Shown here: positions 25,788 through 34,948 of the stretch, one piece after another
Layout: each line of letters begins with the position of its first letter
Numbering within the stretch: the first letter of the stretch is position 1
Source of the DNA: Flavobacterium sp. UMI-01
Lineage (GTDB): Bacteria; Bacteroidota; Bacteroidia; Flavobacteriales; Flavobacteriaceae
DNA: 64,000 nt
Reading direction: 5' to 3'
Assembly (NCBI RefSeq): GCF_019656315.1
Contig: NZ_BPLU01000007.1
Coordinates: 137,313 to 201,312, forward strand
Program-made: the position numbers and the translations under genes
Notes under the pieces: model-generated
The model's input: only the letters and a program-made list of their open reading frames with translations
Database searches by the model: none
What the model was told of the DNA's origin: nothing

Positions 25788-27974
25788 TTAATGTTTTTCA
25801 CTTCTTCTTATAAAGTTAAAATCCAGTTGTTTTTTAACTAAATCGGCATTTTTAACTGTAACGTAGATTTCGTCACCTAATTGCAATAACCGTTCCGAAG
25901 TTGCACCCACTAAGGCATATTGTTTTTCATCAAAAGTATAGTAATCCTCTTTTATATCTCGGATTCTTACCATTCCTTCACATTTATTTTCGATAATTTC
26001 TACATAAATTCCCCATTCAGTCACCCCTGAAATCACCCCTAAAAACTCTTGATCTTGATGGTCTTGCATGTATTTTACCTGCATGTATTTGATAGAATCT
26101 CTTTCAGCATTGGTAGCCAAACCTTCCATGGTAGAACAGTGTAAACATTTGGTTTCAAACACTTCTTCATCAGCTGATTTTCCTCCATCTAAATAATACT
26201 GTAACAAGCGATGCACCATGACATCTGGATAACGACGTATAGGAGATGTAAAATGCGAATAATAATCAAAAGCTAATCCGTAATGCCCAATATTGTCTGT
26301 AGAATATTTAGCTTTACTCATCGAACGAATAGCTAAAGTATCAATCAAGTTTTGCTCCTTTTTTCCACTCACATCTTCCATCAATTTATTAAGTGATTTC
26401 GAGATATCTCCTGGATTACGGAAATCTAGTTTATAACCAAACTTAGCAATAACCGTTTGCATGGCAATTAATTTATCTTCATTGGGTTCATCGTGAATAC
26501 GATAAATAAATGTTTTCTTTTGTTTACCAATGTATTCTGCCACTCTCCTATTGGCTAACAACATGAATTCTTCAATTAGATGATTGGCATCTTTGGCAAT
26601 TTTAAAATAAACACCTTCTGGTTCTCCATTTTCATCTAAGTTGAATTTTACTTCTACTTTATCAAATGAAATCGCACCATCATTCATTCTCTTTTTTCTG
26701 AAAATCTTTGCTAATTCATCTAATTTAAGCGTCGCAGAAACAATTTCAGGTGCAACTTGATATGCAGCTCCAGTTAATGAAATTTCGGCTGGTATAACAT
26801 CGTCTTTTGTTTCGATGATGTATTGGGCTTCTTCGTAAGCAAAACGTTGGTCTGAGAAAATCACTGTTCGACCAAACCATTGATTCACCACTTGACATTT
26901 ATCTGTAATTTCGAATACAGCAGAAAAGGTATATTTTTCTTCTTGTGGACGTAACGAACAAGCAAAATTGGAAAGTACTTCAGGCAACATTGGAACTACC
27001 CTATCTACTAAATAGACAGATGTAGCACGTTGATAGGCTTCTTCATCCAGTATGGTTCCTTCTTCTAAATAATACGAAACATCGGCAATATGAATTCCTA
27101 TTTCATAGTTTCCATTTTCTAAAGGTTTGAACGATAAAGCATCATCAAAATCCTTAGCATCCTTAGGGTCAATTGTAAATGTAAGCGTATCACGCATGTC
27201 TCTACGATTGGCAATTTCAGCTTCAGTTATCGAAGTATCTATTTTTTGAGCAAAAGTCTCTACTTCTATAGGAAACTCTGCTGGTAAACCATATTCAGCT
27301 AAAATGGCATGAATTTCTGTATCATGTTCACCAGGTTTACCCAGTACTTTTACCACTTTTCCAAAAGGACTATCGGCGCGTTTGGGCCAATCTTCAATAT
27401 GAACTAGCACCACATCACCTTGTTCAGCCTCCCCTATTTTGTCTTTTGGAATAAAAATATCCGTGTACATTTTTGGATTAGCGGTCGATACAAAAGCAAA
27501 GTTTTTTTGAATGTCAATTACCCCAACAAAATCTGTCTTAGCTCTTTCAATAATCTCAACTACTTCACCTTCAGGACGTTTTCCTCTCCTTCGGTTGTAG
27601 ATGTACACTTTAACTGTATCTTTATCTAAAGCATGATTCAGGTTATTCGTTGGAATAAAAATATCATCTTCTAATTCTTCACAAATAAAATAAGCCGTTT
27701 TACGACTGGTCATATCAATCGTCCCTTGATAATATTCTTTACTTTCTGTTTTTAACAAATATTTACCAGGTTCGGTTTCAACAATTTTCTTTTGAACCGT
27801 TAATAACTTTAAATCTTTAATAATTTGATTGCGACTTTGTGTATCGTCTTTTTCTAATTTAGCAGCTATCTGTTTATAATTGAATTCTTTATTAGCGCTA
27901 TTGGAGAGAATTTTTATAATTTTATCAGAGAAATCCAGTTGTTTCTTAATCGGTTTTCTTAATCTTTTTCCCAT
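25788..27974 (-). CDS. rnr: Ribonuclease R
   Basis: The 728-residue product shows the complete RNase R layout: N-terminal helix-turn-helix (about 10-70), two cold-shock OB domains, the RNB catalytic domain with the metal-binding DPKDAKDFDDALSF (about 273-286), SKAKYSTDNIGHYGLAF and SPIRRYPDVMVHRLL, and a C-terminal S1 domain ending in a basic tail. It degrades structured RNA 3' to 5'. Its start faces the DUF2007 gene and the origin candidate. It is the first minus-strand gene to the left of that tract. Confidence 0.97.
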   Translation of the reverse strand: MGKRLRKPIKKQLDFSDKIIKILSNSANKEFNYKQIAAKLEKDDTQSRNQIIKDLKLLTVQKKIVETEPGKYLLKTESKEYYQGTIDMTSRKTAYFICEELEDDIFIPTNNLNHALDKDTVKVYIYNRRRGKRPEGEVVEIIERAKTDFVGVIDIQKNFAFVSTANPKMYTDIFIPKDKIGEAEQGDVVLVHIEDWPKRADSPFGKVVKVLGKPGEHDTEIHAILAEYGLPAEFPIEVETFAQKIDTSITEAEIANRRDMRDTLTFTIDPKDAKDFDDALSFKPLENGNYEIGIHIADVSYYLEEGTILDEEAYQRATSVYLVDRVVPMLPEVLSNFACSLRPQEEKYTFSAVFEITDKCQVVNQWFGRTVIFSDQRFAYEEAQYIIETKDDVIPAEISLTGAAYQVAPEIVSATLKLDELAKIFRKKRMNDGAISFDKVEVKFNLDENGEPEGVYFKIAKDANHLIEEFMLLANRRVAEYIGKQKKTFIYRIHDEPNEDKLIAMQTVIAKFGYKLDFRNPGDISKSLNKLMEDVSGKKEQNLIDTLAIRSMSKAKYSTDNIGHYGLAFDYYSHFTSPIRRYPDVMVHRLLQYYLDGGKSADEEVFETKCLHCSTMEGLATNAERDSIKYMQVKYMQDHQDQEFLGVISGVTEWGIYVEIIENKCEGMVRIRDIKEDYYTFDEKQYALVGATSERLLQLGDEIYVTVKNADLVKKQLDFNFIRRSEKH

Positions 27975-28116
27975 AATTGATTTCTTAAAGTTCGAAATTA
28001 CAAAATAGTTAACAGTTAAAAGTCGATTCTTAAAAGTTTTAAATAAATAATAACGTAATACAGCAATTTTACTTGCTCATGAATTTCAATTATCTTTATG
28101 ATCAAACTTCAATACT

Positions 28117-28356
28117 ATGGAAACATTTGTAACCATTGCCGTCTTTGATTACAACTATCAAATTGAAATCATCAAACATCGTTTGAATATCGAAGGTTTT
28201 CAATACTATTTTGAAAACGAAATCATGTCTTCCTTCGCTCCCCTCTATTCTACAGCTTTAGGCGGAATCAAACTTAAAGTTCATCCTAACGATTTTGAAA
28301 ATGTAAAATTGATTCTCGAAGAAATGAAATTCAATAACAATTTGAGAATCGTTTAA
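28117..28356 (+). CDS. DUF2007-like small signal-transducing protein
   Basis: The 79-residue product has the ferredoxin-like pattern of DUF2007: METFVTIAVFDYNYQIEII, a helix for a sequence window, LGGIKLKVHPNDFENVKLILEE. A weak -10 (TATCTTTA, 28090-28097) precedes it. The family is annotated as putative signal transduction without known partners. It borders the origin candidate on its left side. Confidence 0.75.
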   Translation: METFVTIAVFDYNYQIEIIKHRLNIEGFQYYFENEIMSSFAPLYSTALGGIKLKVHPNDFENVKLILEEMKFNNNLRIV

Positions 28357-29006
28357 TTTTTTCAAAGTTGTCAACATATATTAAATACAACAAAAAGAAA
28401 TTTTAAAATTTTAAAAAAATATTATTGTTATTATAGGCTGTTAATAGTGCCAATAATTTTAGTAATTTCTATTTTGAATATTAGTTTACTCTTTTTATTA
28501 ACACTTATTAACAACGTTGTTTAATGGTAAAGAATTCATTTTTAGTGTTTTTTAAAAGGTAATTAACAACGGTTGATAATTAAAAAAGAATTCAAATTGT
28601 AAATAAGTATTTTTAAAAATTGTGTTGATAAACTAAAAATAGCTATTAATAACTTTTCTAAAAATTCAACAAACTTTTTTAGGTTTTTTCATTTGAGTTT
28701 TGGATTACATCTTTTATTAATATGACCAAAAAATAGTTTTACTTTTCTATCCAAACTTATCAACATTTTGTGTTAACTTAATATTAACTGAAAATCAACA
28801 GTTTAAAAAACACTATTAACAATCTATTTTTTTTATTAAAATATTGAATATTATGTATTGATTTTCAATGTTTTATGAGTAATTAATAATTGTTAATAAC
28901 CACATAAGTTACTTAAAACAAGTCAATTAGATAAGAATTTGAATAGTCTTTTCTGTTTAACAAATAATGAATAGTTCCATTTTTATTTATTTCAATAATC
29001 TTTTGG
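28357..29006. other. oriC: Candidate chromosomal replication origin (oriC)
   Basis: A 680-base gene-free, very AT-rich tract with a family of DnaA-box-like nonamers TTATYAACA. Exact copies: 28495-28503 and 28505-28513 (spaced 10 bases, one helical turn), 28757-28765, and on the minus strand 28623-28631 and 28891-28899. One-mismatch copies: 28368-28376, 28560-28568, 28813-28821, and minus strand 28439-28447 and 28571-28579. Genes to the left run mostly minus and those for 17 kb to the right mostly plus, as expected around an origin. The boxes differ from the classical TTATCCACA at one or two positions. The dnaA gene is not in the window, so this is an inference. Confidence 0.65.
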
Positions 29007-29014
29007 TAAATTTG
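29007..29014 (+). promoter_or_regulatory. -10 element of rpiB
   Basis: TAAATTTG matches TAnnTTTG, 25 bases before the rpiB ATG. No -33 TTG at the usual distance. Confidence 0.55.
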
Positions 29015-29039
29015 CAACCACAACTTAATATAATAAAGA

Positions 29040-29471
29040 ATGAAAATTTCAATTGGAAACGATCACGCTGGTCCAGAATATAAAAAAGCTATCGTAAAAA
29101 TGCTGGAAGCAAAAGGATATGAAGTTACTAATTATGGAACAGATACTTCTGATTCTGTAGATTATCCTGATTTTGGACACCCTGTTGCATCCGATGTAGA
29201 AGCTGGAAAAGCAGATTATGGCATTGTAATTTGTGGAAGTGGTAACGGAATTGCTATGACTGTTAATAAACATGCAGGTGTAAGAGCTGGTTTGTGTTGG
29301 ACAAAAGAAATTGCTTATTTAACTCGTTTGCATAATGATGCTAATGTGTTGAGTATTCCTGCACGTTATACTTCGATTGAACAAGCTATTGAAATTGTTG
29401 ATACTTTCTTAAATACTGAATTTGAAGGTGGAAGACATCAAAATAGAGTGAATAAAATTGCTTGTAGTTAA
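29040..29471 (+). CDS. rpiB: Ribose 5-phosphate isomerase B
   Basis: The 143-residue product has the RpiB signature: GNDHAGPEYKKAI (residues 6-18), the catalytic-loop GIVICGSGNGIAMTVNK with the active Cys at about 66, and the ARYTSIEQAIEIVDTFL end followed by GGRHQNRVNKI. It interconverts ribulose and ribose 5-phosphate in the pentose phosphate pathway. Full length. It borders the origin candidate on the right and ends in a strong terminator. Confidence 0.96.
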   Translation: MKISIGNDHAGPEYKKAIVKMLEAKGYEVTNYGTDTSDSVDYPDFGHPVASDVEAGKADYGIVICGSGNGIAMTVNKHAGVRAGLCWTKEIAYLTRLHNDANVLSIPARYTSIEQAIEIVDTFLNTEFEGGRHQNRVNKIACS

Positions 29472-29491
29472 GCAATTGTTATTATAATATG

Positions 29492-29535
29492 ACCGCAAAA
29501 TGACTATTTAAACGAGTTGTTTTGCGGTTTTTTTG
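29492..29535 (+). terminator. Terminator of rpiB
   Basis: ACCGCAAAA (29492-29500) pairs with TTTTGCGGT (29520-29528), followed by a run of T. Confidence 0.85.
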
Positions 29536-29600
29536 TTTTCTATTGACTGAATTAATGTAAATGTTAAGCATTTTTTAAGCCATTTGTAAATTGAATTTTA

Positions 29601-29879
29601 TTATTTGAAAGGAATTAATCCATTAGTAAAAAGAAGGTATAAAACTCCAATTTGAAATATTACAATTCCCCAAAACTTCCATAAATAGGAAGTTTTTGTT
29701 GTTTTATGTCTAAAAGTTATCATTCCTAAACCAGAACCAATTGTTCCGCCAGTTAAGACAAAAGTAAGGAGCCATCGTTCCGCAATTCTTCTTTTATGTT
29801 TTTTAGCTAAATATTTGTCATAACCTATGATTAAAAAAACAAATAAATTAAGTCCTAAAAAAACGTAGAATAAAATCAT
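29601..29879 (-). CDS. DUF1294 small membrane protein
   Basis: The 92-residue product has three membrane segments and the DUF1294 core: YDKYLAKKHKRRIAERWLL, then LTGGTIGSGLGMITFRHKTTK. Homologues are widespread and often sit next to cold-shock genes; function unknown. It is one of only three minus-strand genes between the origin candidate and 45.9 kb. Confidence 0.85.
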   Translation of the reverse strand: MILFYVFLGLNLFVFLIIGYDKYLAKKHKRRIAERWLLTFVLTGGTIGSGLGMITFRHKTTKTSYLWKFWGIVIFQIGVLYLLFTNGLIPFK

Positions 29880-29951
29880 TATTGGTGATTAATTAAAAGT
29901 TAAAGATAGTATTTTAGCAGTTGTATTTAGTTATCAATTTATATTAGTAAA

Positions 29952-31001
29952 ATGAAAGATTTAACCAACTCTCAGATTGACAGGAATAATGTATTGAATA
30001 ACAATATTGCCATCAAAGAAATGTATAACCAATTAGGTTTTACGGGAATATATTTTGAGAATAAATATAGGTTTACTCTTAATCAAGTTGCAAAATTTTA
30101 TGAAGTAGACATTCGTACGATAAAAAGATTACTTGAAGATAATGGAGATGAACTTAAAAATTCAGGATACCAATTATTTACTGGATTAAGATTAAAACAA
30201 TTCAAAGAAGTTGTTTCTCAACTGAGGGACATCAATGTCCCTCAGTTTATTCAAGAGGATGATAATGAATCTATTGGTTTACGTACTTCAAGTTTAAGTG
30301 TTTTTACCTTTAAAGCATTGTTAAATATTGGAATGTTATTACAAACATCAGAAAAAGCAAAAGAGGTTAGAACTTTTGTTTTAAATGTAGTGATTGATGT
30401 TTTAAATAAAAAATTAGGAGGTTCTACTAAATTTATTAATCAGAGAGAAGAGGAATTTGTTCCAGCTGCAATGAGAGAAATAAATTACAGAAAAGAATTT
30501 ACAAACGCAATTGATTTTTGTATAGTTCCAAATAAATTTAAATATGGACAGTTAACAGATAAAATATATAAAAGTATTTTTAAAGAAAATGCTAAAGAAT
30601 ATAGGAAAGTTCTTGATTTAAAAAAGAAAGAAAGTGTTCGAGCTACTATGTATTCAGAAGTATTAGATTTAATATCGAGTTATGAAAATGGTTTTGCAGA
30701 ATTTTTAAAAGATCAATTTCAGAATAATAAAGATCAATTCTCATTATCAGAAGCCCATGAAGTTTATGCTAATTTTGAAAAATTAACTAATAAAATATAT
30801 GAGCCTTTAAGAGAAAAAGCAAGAAGTCTAATGGCAAGTAGAGATATGGCTTTTAGAGATGCTTTACATGAAAAATTAAAAGATTATGTAAATACAGTAA
30901 GTACTGAGGATTTTGATAAATTTTTAGGAGAAAGGAGTCAAGCGCTTGAAGATAGATTAAAAGAAAATATAGATGTTTTTAAACGTTTAAAAGATCGTTA
31001 A
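29952..31001 (+). CDS. Large DNA-binding partner of a Fic/Doc toxin
   Basis: The 349-residue product has a helix-turn-helix-like segment near residues 42-65 (LNQVAKFYEVDIRTIKRLLE), with a Lys-rich neighbour (TGLRLKQFKEVVS), then long helical regions with no motif I recognise, ending in charged helices. It ends two bases before the Fic/Doc gene, so the two are co-expressed. By position it should be the antitoxin, but it is about five times longer than Phd. It could also be a regulator that controls the pair. No known family assigned. Confidence 0.65.
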   Translation: MKDLTNSQIDRNNVLNNNIAIKEMYNQLGFTGIYFENKYRFTLNQVAKFYEVDIRTIKRLLEDNGDELKNSGYQLFTGLRLKQFKEVVSQLRDINVPQFIQEDDNESIGLRTSSLSVFTFKALLNIGMLLQTSEKAKEVRTFVLNVVIDVLNKKLGGSTKFINQREEEFVPAAMREINYRKEFTNAIDFCIVPNKFKYGQLTDKIYKSIFKENAKEYRKVLDLKKKESVRATMYSEVLDLISSYENGFAEFLKDQFQNNKDQFSLSEAHEVYANFEKLTNKIYEPLREKARSLMASRDMAFRDALHEKLKDYVNTVSTEDFDKFLGERSQALEDRLKENIDVFKRLKDR

Positions 31002-31003
31002 TT

Positions 31004-31468
31004 ATGAACTATCTTTATTTTGATACAAATCACGCTATTAAAGAACAAAATTTTATTATAGAAAATAGTGGTGGAAGAAAAGGAATTATAAATATAGGTT
31101 TGGTTGATAGTGTTTTAGAACATATAAAGAATGATTTGTATTATCCAGAATTTGAAAATAAAGTATGTCATTTATTTTATTCAATTAATAAAAATCATGC
31201 TTTTGAAGATGGTAATAAAAGAACTTCAATAGTGTTATCTGCTTATTTTCTTGAAGTTAATGGTTTTGATTTTAAGGTAAGTCATTTTATAAAAGAAATG
31301 GAAAATATTGCAGTACATGTAGCTGATAATAAAATTGATAAGGATTTGTTACAGGAAATAATTACATCTATTTTATATGAAAATAGTTACGAAGAAGAAC
31401 TTCAATTAAAAATTATTAATGCAATTTCTTGTATTGAAGAAAATAATCAAGAAGAAACGGAATTTTAA
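31004..31468 (+). CDS. doc: Fic/Doc-family toxin
   Basis: The 154-residue product carries HAFEDGNKR at residues 65-73, close to the Doc/Fic motif HxFx[DE]xNKR. The N-terminal part has GIINIGLVDSVLEHI (about 27-41), as in Doc proteins ('G.rd..lleSal'). Fic proteins AMP-ylate and Doc phosphorylates targets such as EF-Tu. It lies two bases after the 349-residue partner. The motif is intact, so the enzyme is probably active. Confidence 0.85.
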   Translation: MNYLYFDTNHAIKEQNFIIENSGGRKGIINIGLVDSVLEHIKNDLYYPEFENKVCHLFYSINKNHAFEDGNKRTSIVLSAYFLEVNGFDFKVSHFIKEMENIAVHVADNKIDKDLLQEIITSILYENSYEEELQLKIINAISCIEENNQEETEF

Positions 31469-31501
31469 CTTTTAAAAGAGTTAAAAAATTATAATAAATC
31501 A

Positions 31502-33625
31502 ATGACAAACATACAATTCATCGCCAAGTCTGTTCCAACAGCTGCCATAAACATTCAAAAAACAGTCGAACTTTTACAAGAAGATTGTACCATTCCGTTT
31601 ATTTCTCGTTATCGAAAAGATACCACAGGAAACTTGGATGAAACCCAAATTGAACTAATTGCCAAATTTCAAAAAGAGTACGAAGCGATTGTAAAACGTA
31701 AAGAAGCCATTCTAAAATCAATCGACGAACAAAAGGCTTTAACGCCCGAATTGGATAAAAAAATTCAGCAAAGTTTCGATTTACAGGAAATTGAGGATTT
31801 TTATTTACCATATAAAAAGAAGAAAAAAACCAAGGCTGATGTCGCTCGTGAAAATGGTTTAGAACCCTTGGCTAAAATCATCATGGCACAAAACAATGAT
31901 GATGTTGATTTTTTGGCTACTAAATATCTTAATGAAAATGTCAAAAATGAGGACGAAGCCTTGCAAGGCGCAAGAGACATTATAGCCGAATGGATTAACG
32001 AAAACCTCTTTGTTCGTAAACAATTGCGTCGTTTATACCAACGAAAAGCTACGATAACGACCAAAGTAGTGAAATCAAAAAAAGAGGAAGAAGGCGCCCA
32101 AAAATTCAGTCAGTATTTTGATTGGTCTGAGCCTGTTAGTAAAGCTCCTGCGCATCGATTATTAGCGATGTTGCGTGCCGAAAATGAAGGTTTTATCAAG
32201 TTTAAAGTCGAAGTAGATTTAGATGAGGCTTATGATATGATTGACGAATTGGTGTTGAAAGGTCAAAATGCTACGACTCCTCATGTTCAACTAGCCATTG
32301 AAGACAGTTACAAACGCTTGTTGCAACCCGCTATTTCGAATGAAACCTTACAAGAAGCTAAGGCGAAGGCGGATGCCAATTCGATTCAGGTTTTTGCGTC
32401 TAATTTAAGTCAGTTGTTGTTGGCGCCACCTTTGGGTGAAAAACGAATTTTGGCCATTGACCCTGGTTTTAGAAGTGGTTGTAAAATCGTTTGTTTGGAC
32501 GAAAAAGGGGATTTACTTTATAACGAAACCATTTACCCACACGTGCCACAAAATGAAACGGCCATGGCGATGAAAAAAATCAAATCGATGGTCAATGCTT
32601 ATAACATTGATGCTATTTCTATTGGAAACGGAACAGCCTCGAGAGAAACCGAATTTTTCATCAAAAAAATAGCCTTTGACAGACCAGTTCAGGTTTTTAT
32701 TGTTTCAGAAGCAGGGGCTTCGGTTTATTCTGCTTCAAAGATTGCAAGAGAAGAGTTTCCTAATTATGATGTAACGGTTCGCGGTTCGGTTTCGATTGGT
32801 AGACGACTTTCGGACCCTTTAGCCGAATTGGTAAAAATTGACCCCAAAGCTATTGGCGTAGGCCAATACCAACACGATGTGGACCAAACCAAGTTGAAAG
32901 AAGAATTGGATTCAACAGTGATTCGTTGTGTGAATTCCGTTGGGATAAACATCAACACGGCCAGCAAGCATTTGTTGAGTTATGTAAGTGGAATAGGAGA
33001 GAAGCTAGCGGAAAACATTGTGACGTATCGTTCTGAAAATGGCCCTTTCGAAGATCGAAAACAACTGAAAAAAGTTCCACGTTTGGGAGAAAAAGCCTTT
33101 CAACAAGGGGCAGCTTTTATTCGGGTAAAAGAAGGAAAAAATCCCTTGGACAATTCGGCTGTACATCCCGAAGCCTATGGAATTGTCGAAAAAATGGCCA
33201 AAGATTTAAAAATTTCGGTTGTTGATTTGATTGGCAACAAAGAAAAAACAGCCTTACTAAAAGCCGAAAATTACACCAATGAAACTATAGGAATTTTAGG
33301 AATTAAAGATATCATCAAAGAGCTTGAAAAACCAGGATTAGACCCTCGAAAAGCCGCAAAGATTTTTGAATTTGACCCGAATGTTAAAACCATCAAAGAC
33401 CTTAAATCAGGGATGATTTTACCTGGGATTGTCAATAACATTACCAATTTTGGTTGTTTTGTCGATATTGGAGTTAAAGAAAGTGGTTTGGTTCACATCT
33501 CTCAACTCAAAGAAGGCTTTGTAAGCGACGTAAACGAAGTGGTGAAGTTACACCAACAAGTACAGGTAAAAGTCACCGAGGTGGATGAGGACAGAAAACG
33601 TATTCAGTTGACGATGGTTTTGTAA
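31502..33625 (+). CDS. tex: Tex-family RNA-binding transcription accessory protein
   Basis: The 707-residue product begins with the Tex N-terminal helical region (ISRYRKDTTGNLDE), followed by a YqgF-like RNase H fold (LAIDPGFRSGCKIVCLD, about 319-335), a helix-hairpin-helix pair (LLSYVSGIGEKLAENIV and LKKVPRLGEKAFQQ), and a C-terminal S1 domain (about 635-705). Tex affects transcription and gene expression in several pathogens. Full length. It lies between the Fic module and the Septu pair. Confidence 0.95.
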   Translation: MTNIQFIAKSVPTAAINIQKTVELLQEDCTIPFISRYRKDTTGNLDETQIELIAKFQKEYEAIVKRKEAILKSIDEQKALTPELDKKIQQSFDLQEIEDFYLPYKKKKKTKADVARENGLEPLAKIIMAQNNDDVDFLATKYLNENVKNEDEALQGARDIIAEWINENLFVRKQLRRLYQRKATITTKVVKSKKEEEGAQKFSQYFDWSEPVSKAPAHRLLAMLRAENEGFIKFKVEVDLDEAYDMIDELVLKGQNATTPHVQLAIEDSYKRLLQPAISNETLQEAKAKADANSIQVFASNLSQLLLAPPLGEKRILAIDPGFRSGCKIVCLDEKGDLLYNETIYPHVPQNETAMAMKKIKSMVNAYNIDAISIGNGTASRETEFFIKKIAFDRPVQVFIVSEAGASVYSASKIAREEFPNYDVTVRGSVSIGRRLSDPLAELVKIDPKAIGVGQYQHDVDQTKLKEELDSTVIRCVNSVGININTASKHLLSYVSGIGEKLAENIVTYRSENGPFEDRKQLKKVPRLGEKAFQQGAAFIRVKEGKNPLDNSAVHPEAYGIVEKMAKDLKISVVDLIGNKEKTALLKAENYTNETIGILGIKDIIKELEKPGLDPRKAAKIFEFDPNVKTIKDLKSGMILPGIVNNITNFGCFVDIGVKESGLVHISQLKEGFVSDVNEVVKLHQQVQVKVTEVDEDRKRIQLTMVL

Positions 33626-33664
33626 ACGAAAATCTTCGTATTTTTGTTAATAATTGAAAATAAA

Positions 33665-34948
33665 ATGGAAAATAAAAAAGTAGTGGAACAGGAAAATAAA
33701 GAGCATTCTTATTTCTATTCATTAGAATTAGAAGGTATTAACTGTTTTAAGGATAATCAGACTTTAGATTTATCAGACGAACAAGGAAATTATTCTCCAT
33801 GGACAATTATTTTGGGTGATAATGGGACTGGGAAAACTACTTTGTTGAGAGTTTTAGATAGAATGCAGCCAGTGGAATCTACACACGAAAACCAATTATT
33901 TTCCAACCCAATATTTGCTTTTGAATATATTTTAAAAAATTCAATGCTTGATGATTCAAAAGCAAAGCTATTCATAAATAAGAATGATTCAAAAGCATAT
34001 TTATCTATACAATTAAATCACGGAAACGCTGAAATATTTGGTTATAAAAACACAAACTCATTTTTGATTTCTTATGGTGCGTCTCGAAGAATGAGTAAAA
34101 ACACAAACCTTTCTAAATTAGGTGAAAATAAAAATAAAAACACATCTCTTTTTGATGAATCTTTAGAACTTCTAAATGCCGAAGAATGGTATCTTCAAAA
34201 ATTCTTAGCTTATTCTACTGCTGATAATGGTATAAAAATAAAATTAGAACAACAATTGTCATTGATAAGAAAAGTTCTTATCGATTTTCTTCCAGATGTT
34301 TTAGATTTAGGAATTAAAGAAATTAAAACCGTAAACGACAAATCATCTTTAGAAGTTAAAATAAACGAAAATGAATGGATAAACTTGCGAGATTTAAGTT
34401 TTGGCTATCAAACACTAACGGCATTACTAGTTGATATTGCTTCTAAAATGATGGAACAATATCCAAATAGCCTCAATCCATTAGAAGAACCTGCAATTAT
34501 TTTGATTGATGAAATTGATTTGCATTTGCACCCTAAATGGCAACGAACGGTAATTGATAAATTATCTCACCATTTTCCTAAAGCACAGTTTATCGCTACT
34601 TCACACAGTCCTTTAATTGTTCAAGCGGCTTTAGATAAGAAAGCCAATATTGTGGTTTGTAGAAAAGAAGGGGATAAAGTTGTTATTGACAATGATCCAG
34701 ATGAAGTGAAAGGATGGAGAGTTGACCAAATTTTAACTTCGGATTTATTTGAAGTTGAAAGTCCAAGATCTAAAATTACTCAAGAAATGTTAGACGAGTA
34801 CATGATTTTGAAAGGGAAGTCAAACCTTACTAAAAAAGACAAAGAAAAAATAGATGAGCTTGCTCCAAATATTGAAAAAGCGTATCCAAAGACAAAATCT
34901 GATTTGGATGATAAATTATCCAAGTTTGCTGAAAAATATTTAAAATGA
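33665..34948 (+). CDS. ptuA: Septu-type ATPase PtuA
   Basis: I start at the ATG at 33665 (MENKKVVEQ); an in-frame TTG at 33644 is less likely. The 427-residue product is an ABC/SMC-like ATPase: Walker A GDNGTGKTT (51-59), a signature-like LSFGYQTL, Walker B AIILIDEIDLHLHPKWQ, and the H-loop ATSHSPLIV. In Septu systems such an ATPase controls a partner HNH nuclease. It overlaps ptuB by four bases (ATGA), so the two are translationally coupled. A retron reverse transcriptase is not present, which argues for plain Septu rather than a retron. Confidence 0.85.
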   Translation: MENKKVVEQENKEHSYFYSLELEGINCFKDNQTLDLSDEQGNYSPWTIILGDNGTGKTTLLRVLDRMQPVESTHENQLFSNPIFAFEYILKNSMLDDSKAKLFINKNDSKAYLSIQLNHGNAEIFGYKNTNSFLISYGASRRMSKNTNLSKLGENKNKNTSLFDESLELLNAEEWYLQKFLAYSTADNGIKIKLEQQLSLIRKVLIDFLPDVLDLGIKEIKTVNDKSSLEVKINENEWINLRDLSFGYQTLTALLVDIASKMMEQYPNSLNPLEEPAIILIDEIDLHLHPKWQRTVIDKLSHHFPKAQFIATSHSPLIVQAALDKKANIVVCRKEGDKVVIDNDPDEVKGWRVDQILTSDLFEVESPRSKITQEMLDEYMILKGKSNLTKKDKEKIDELAPNIEKAYPKTKSDLDDKLSKFAEKYLK

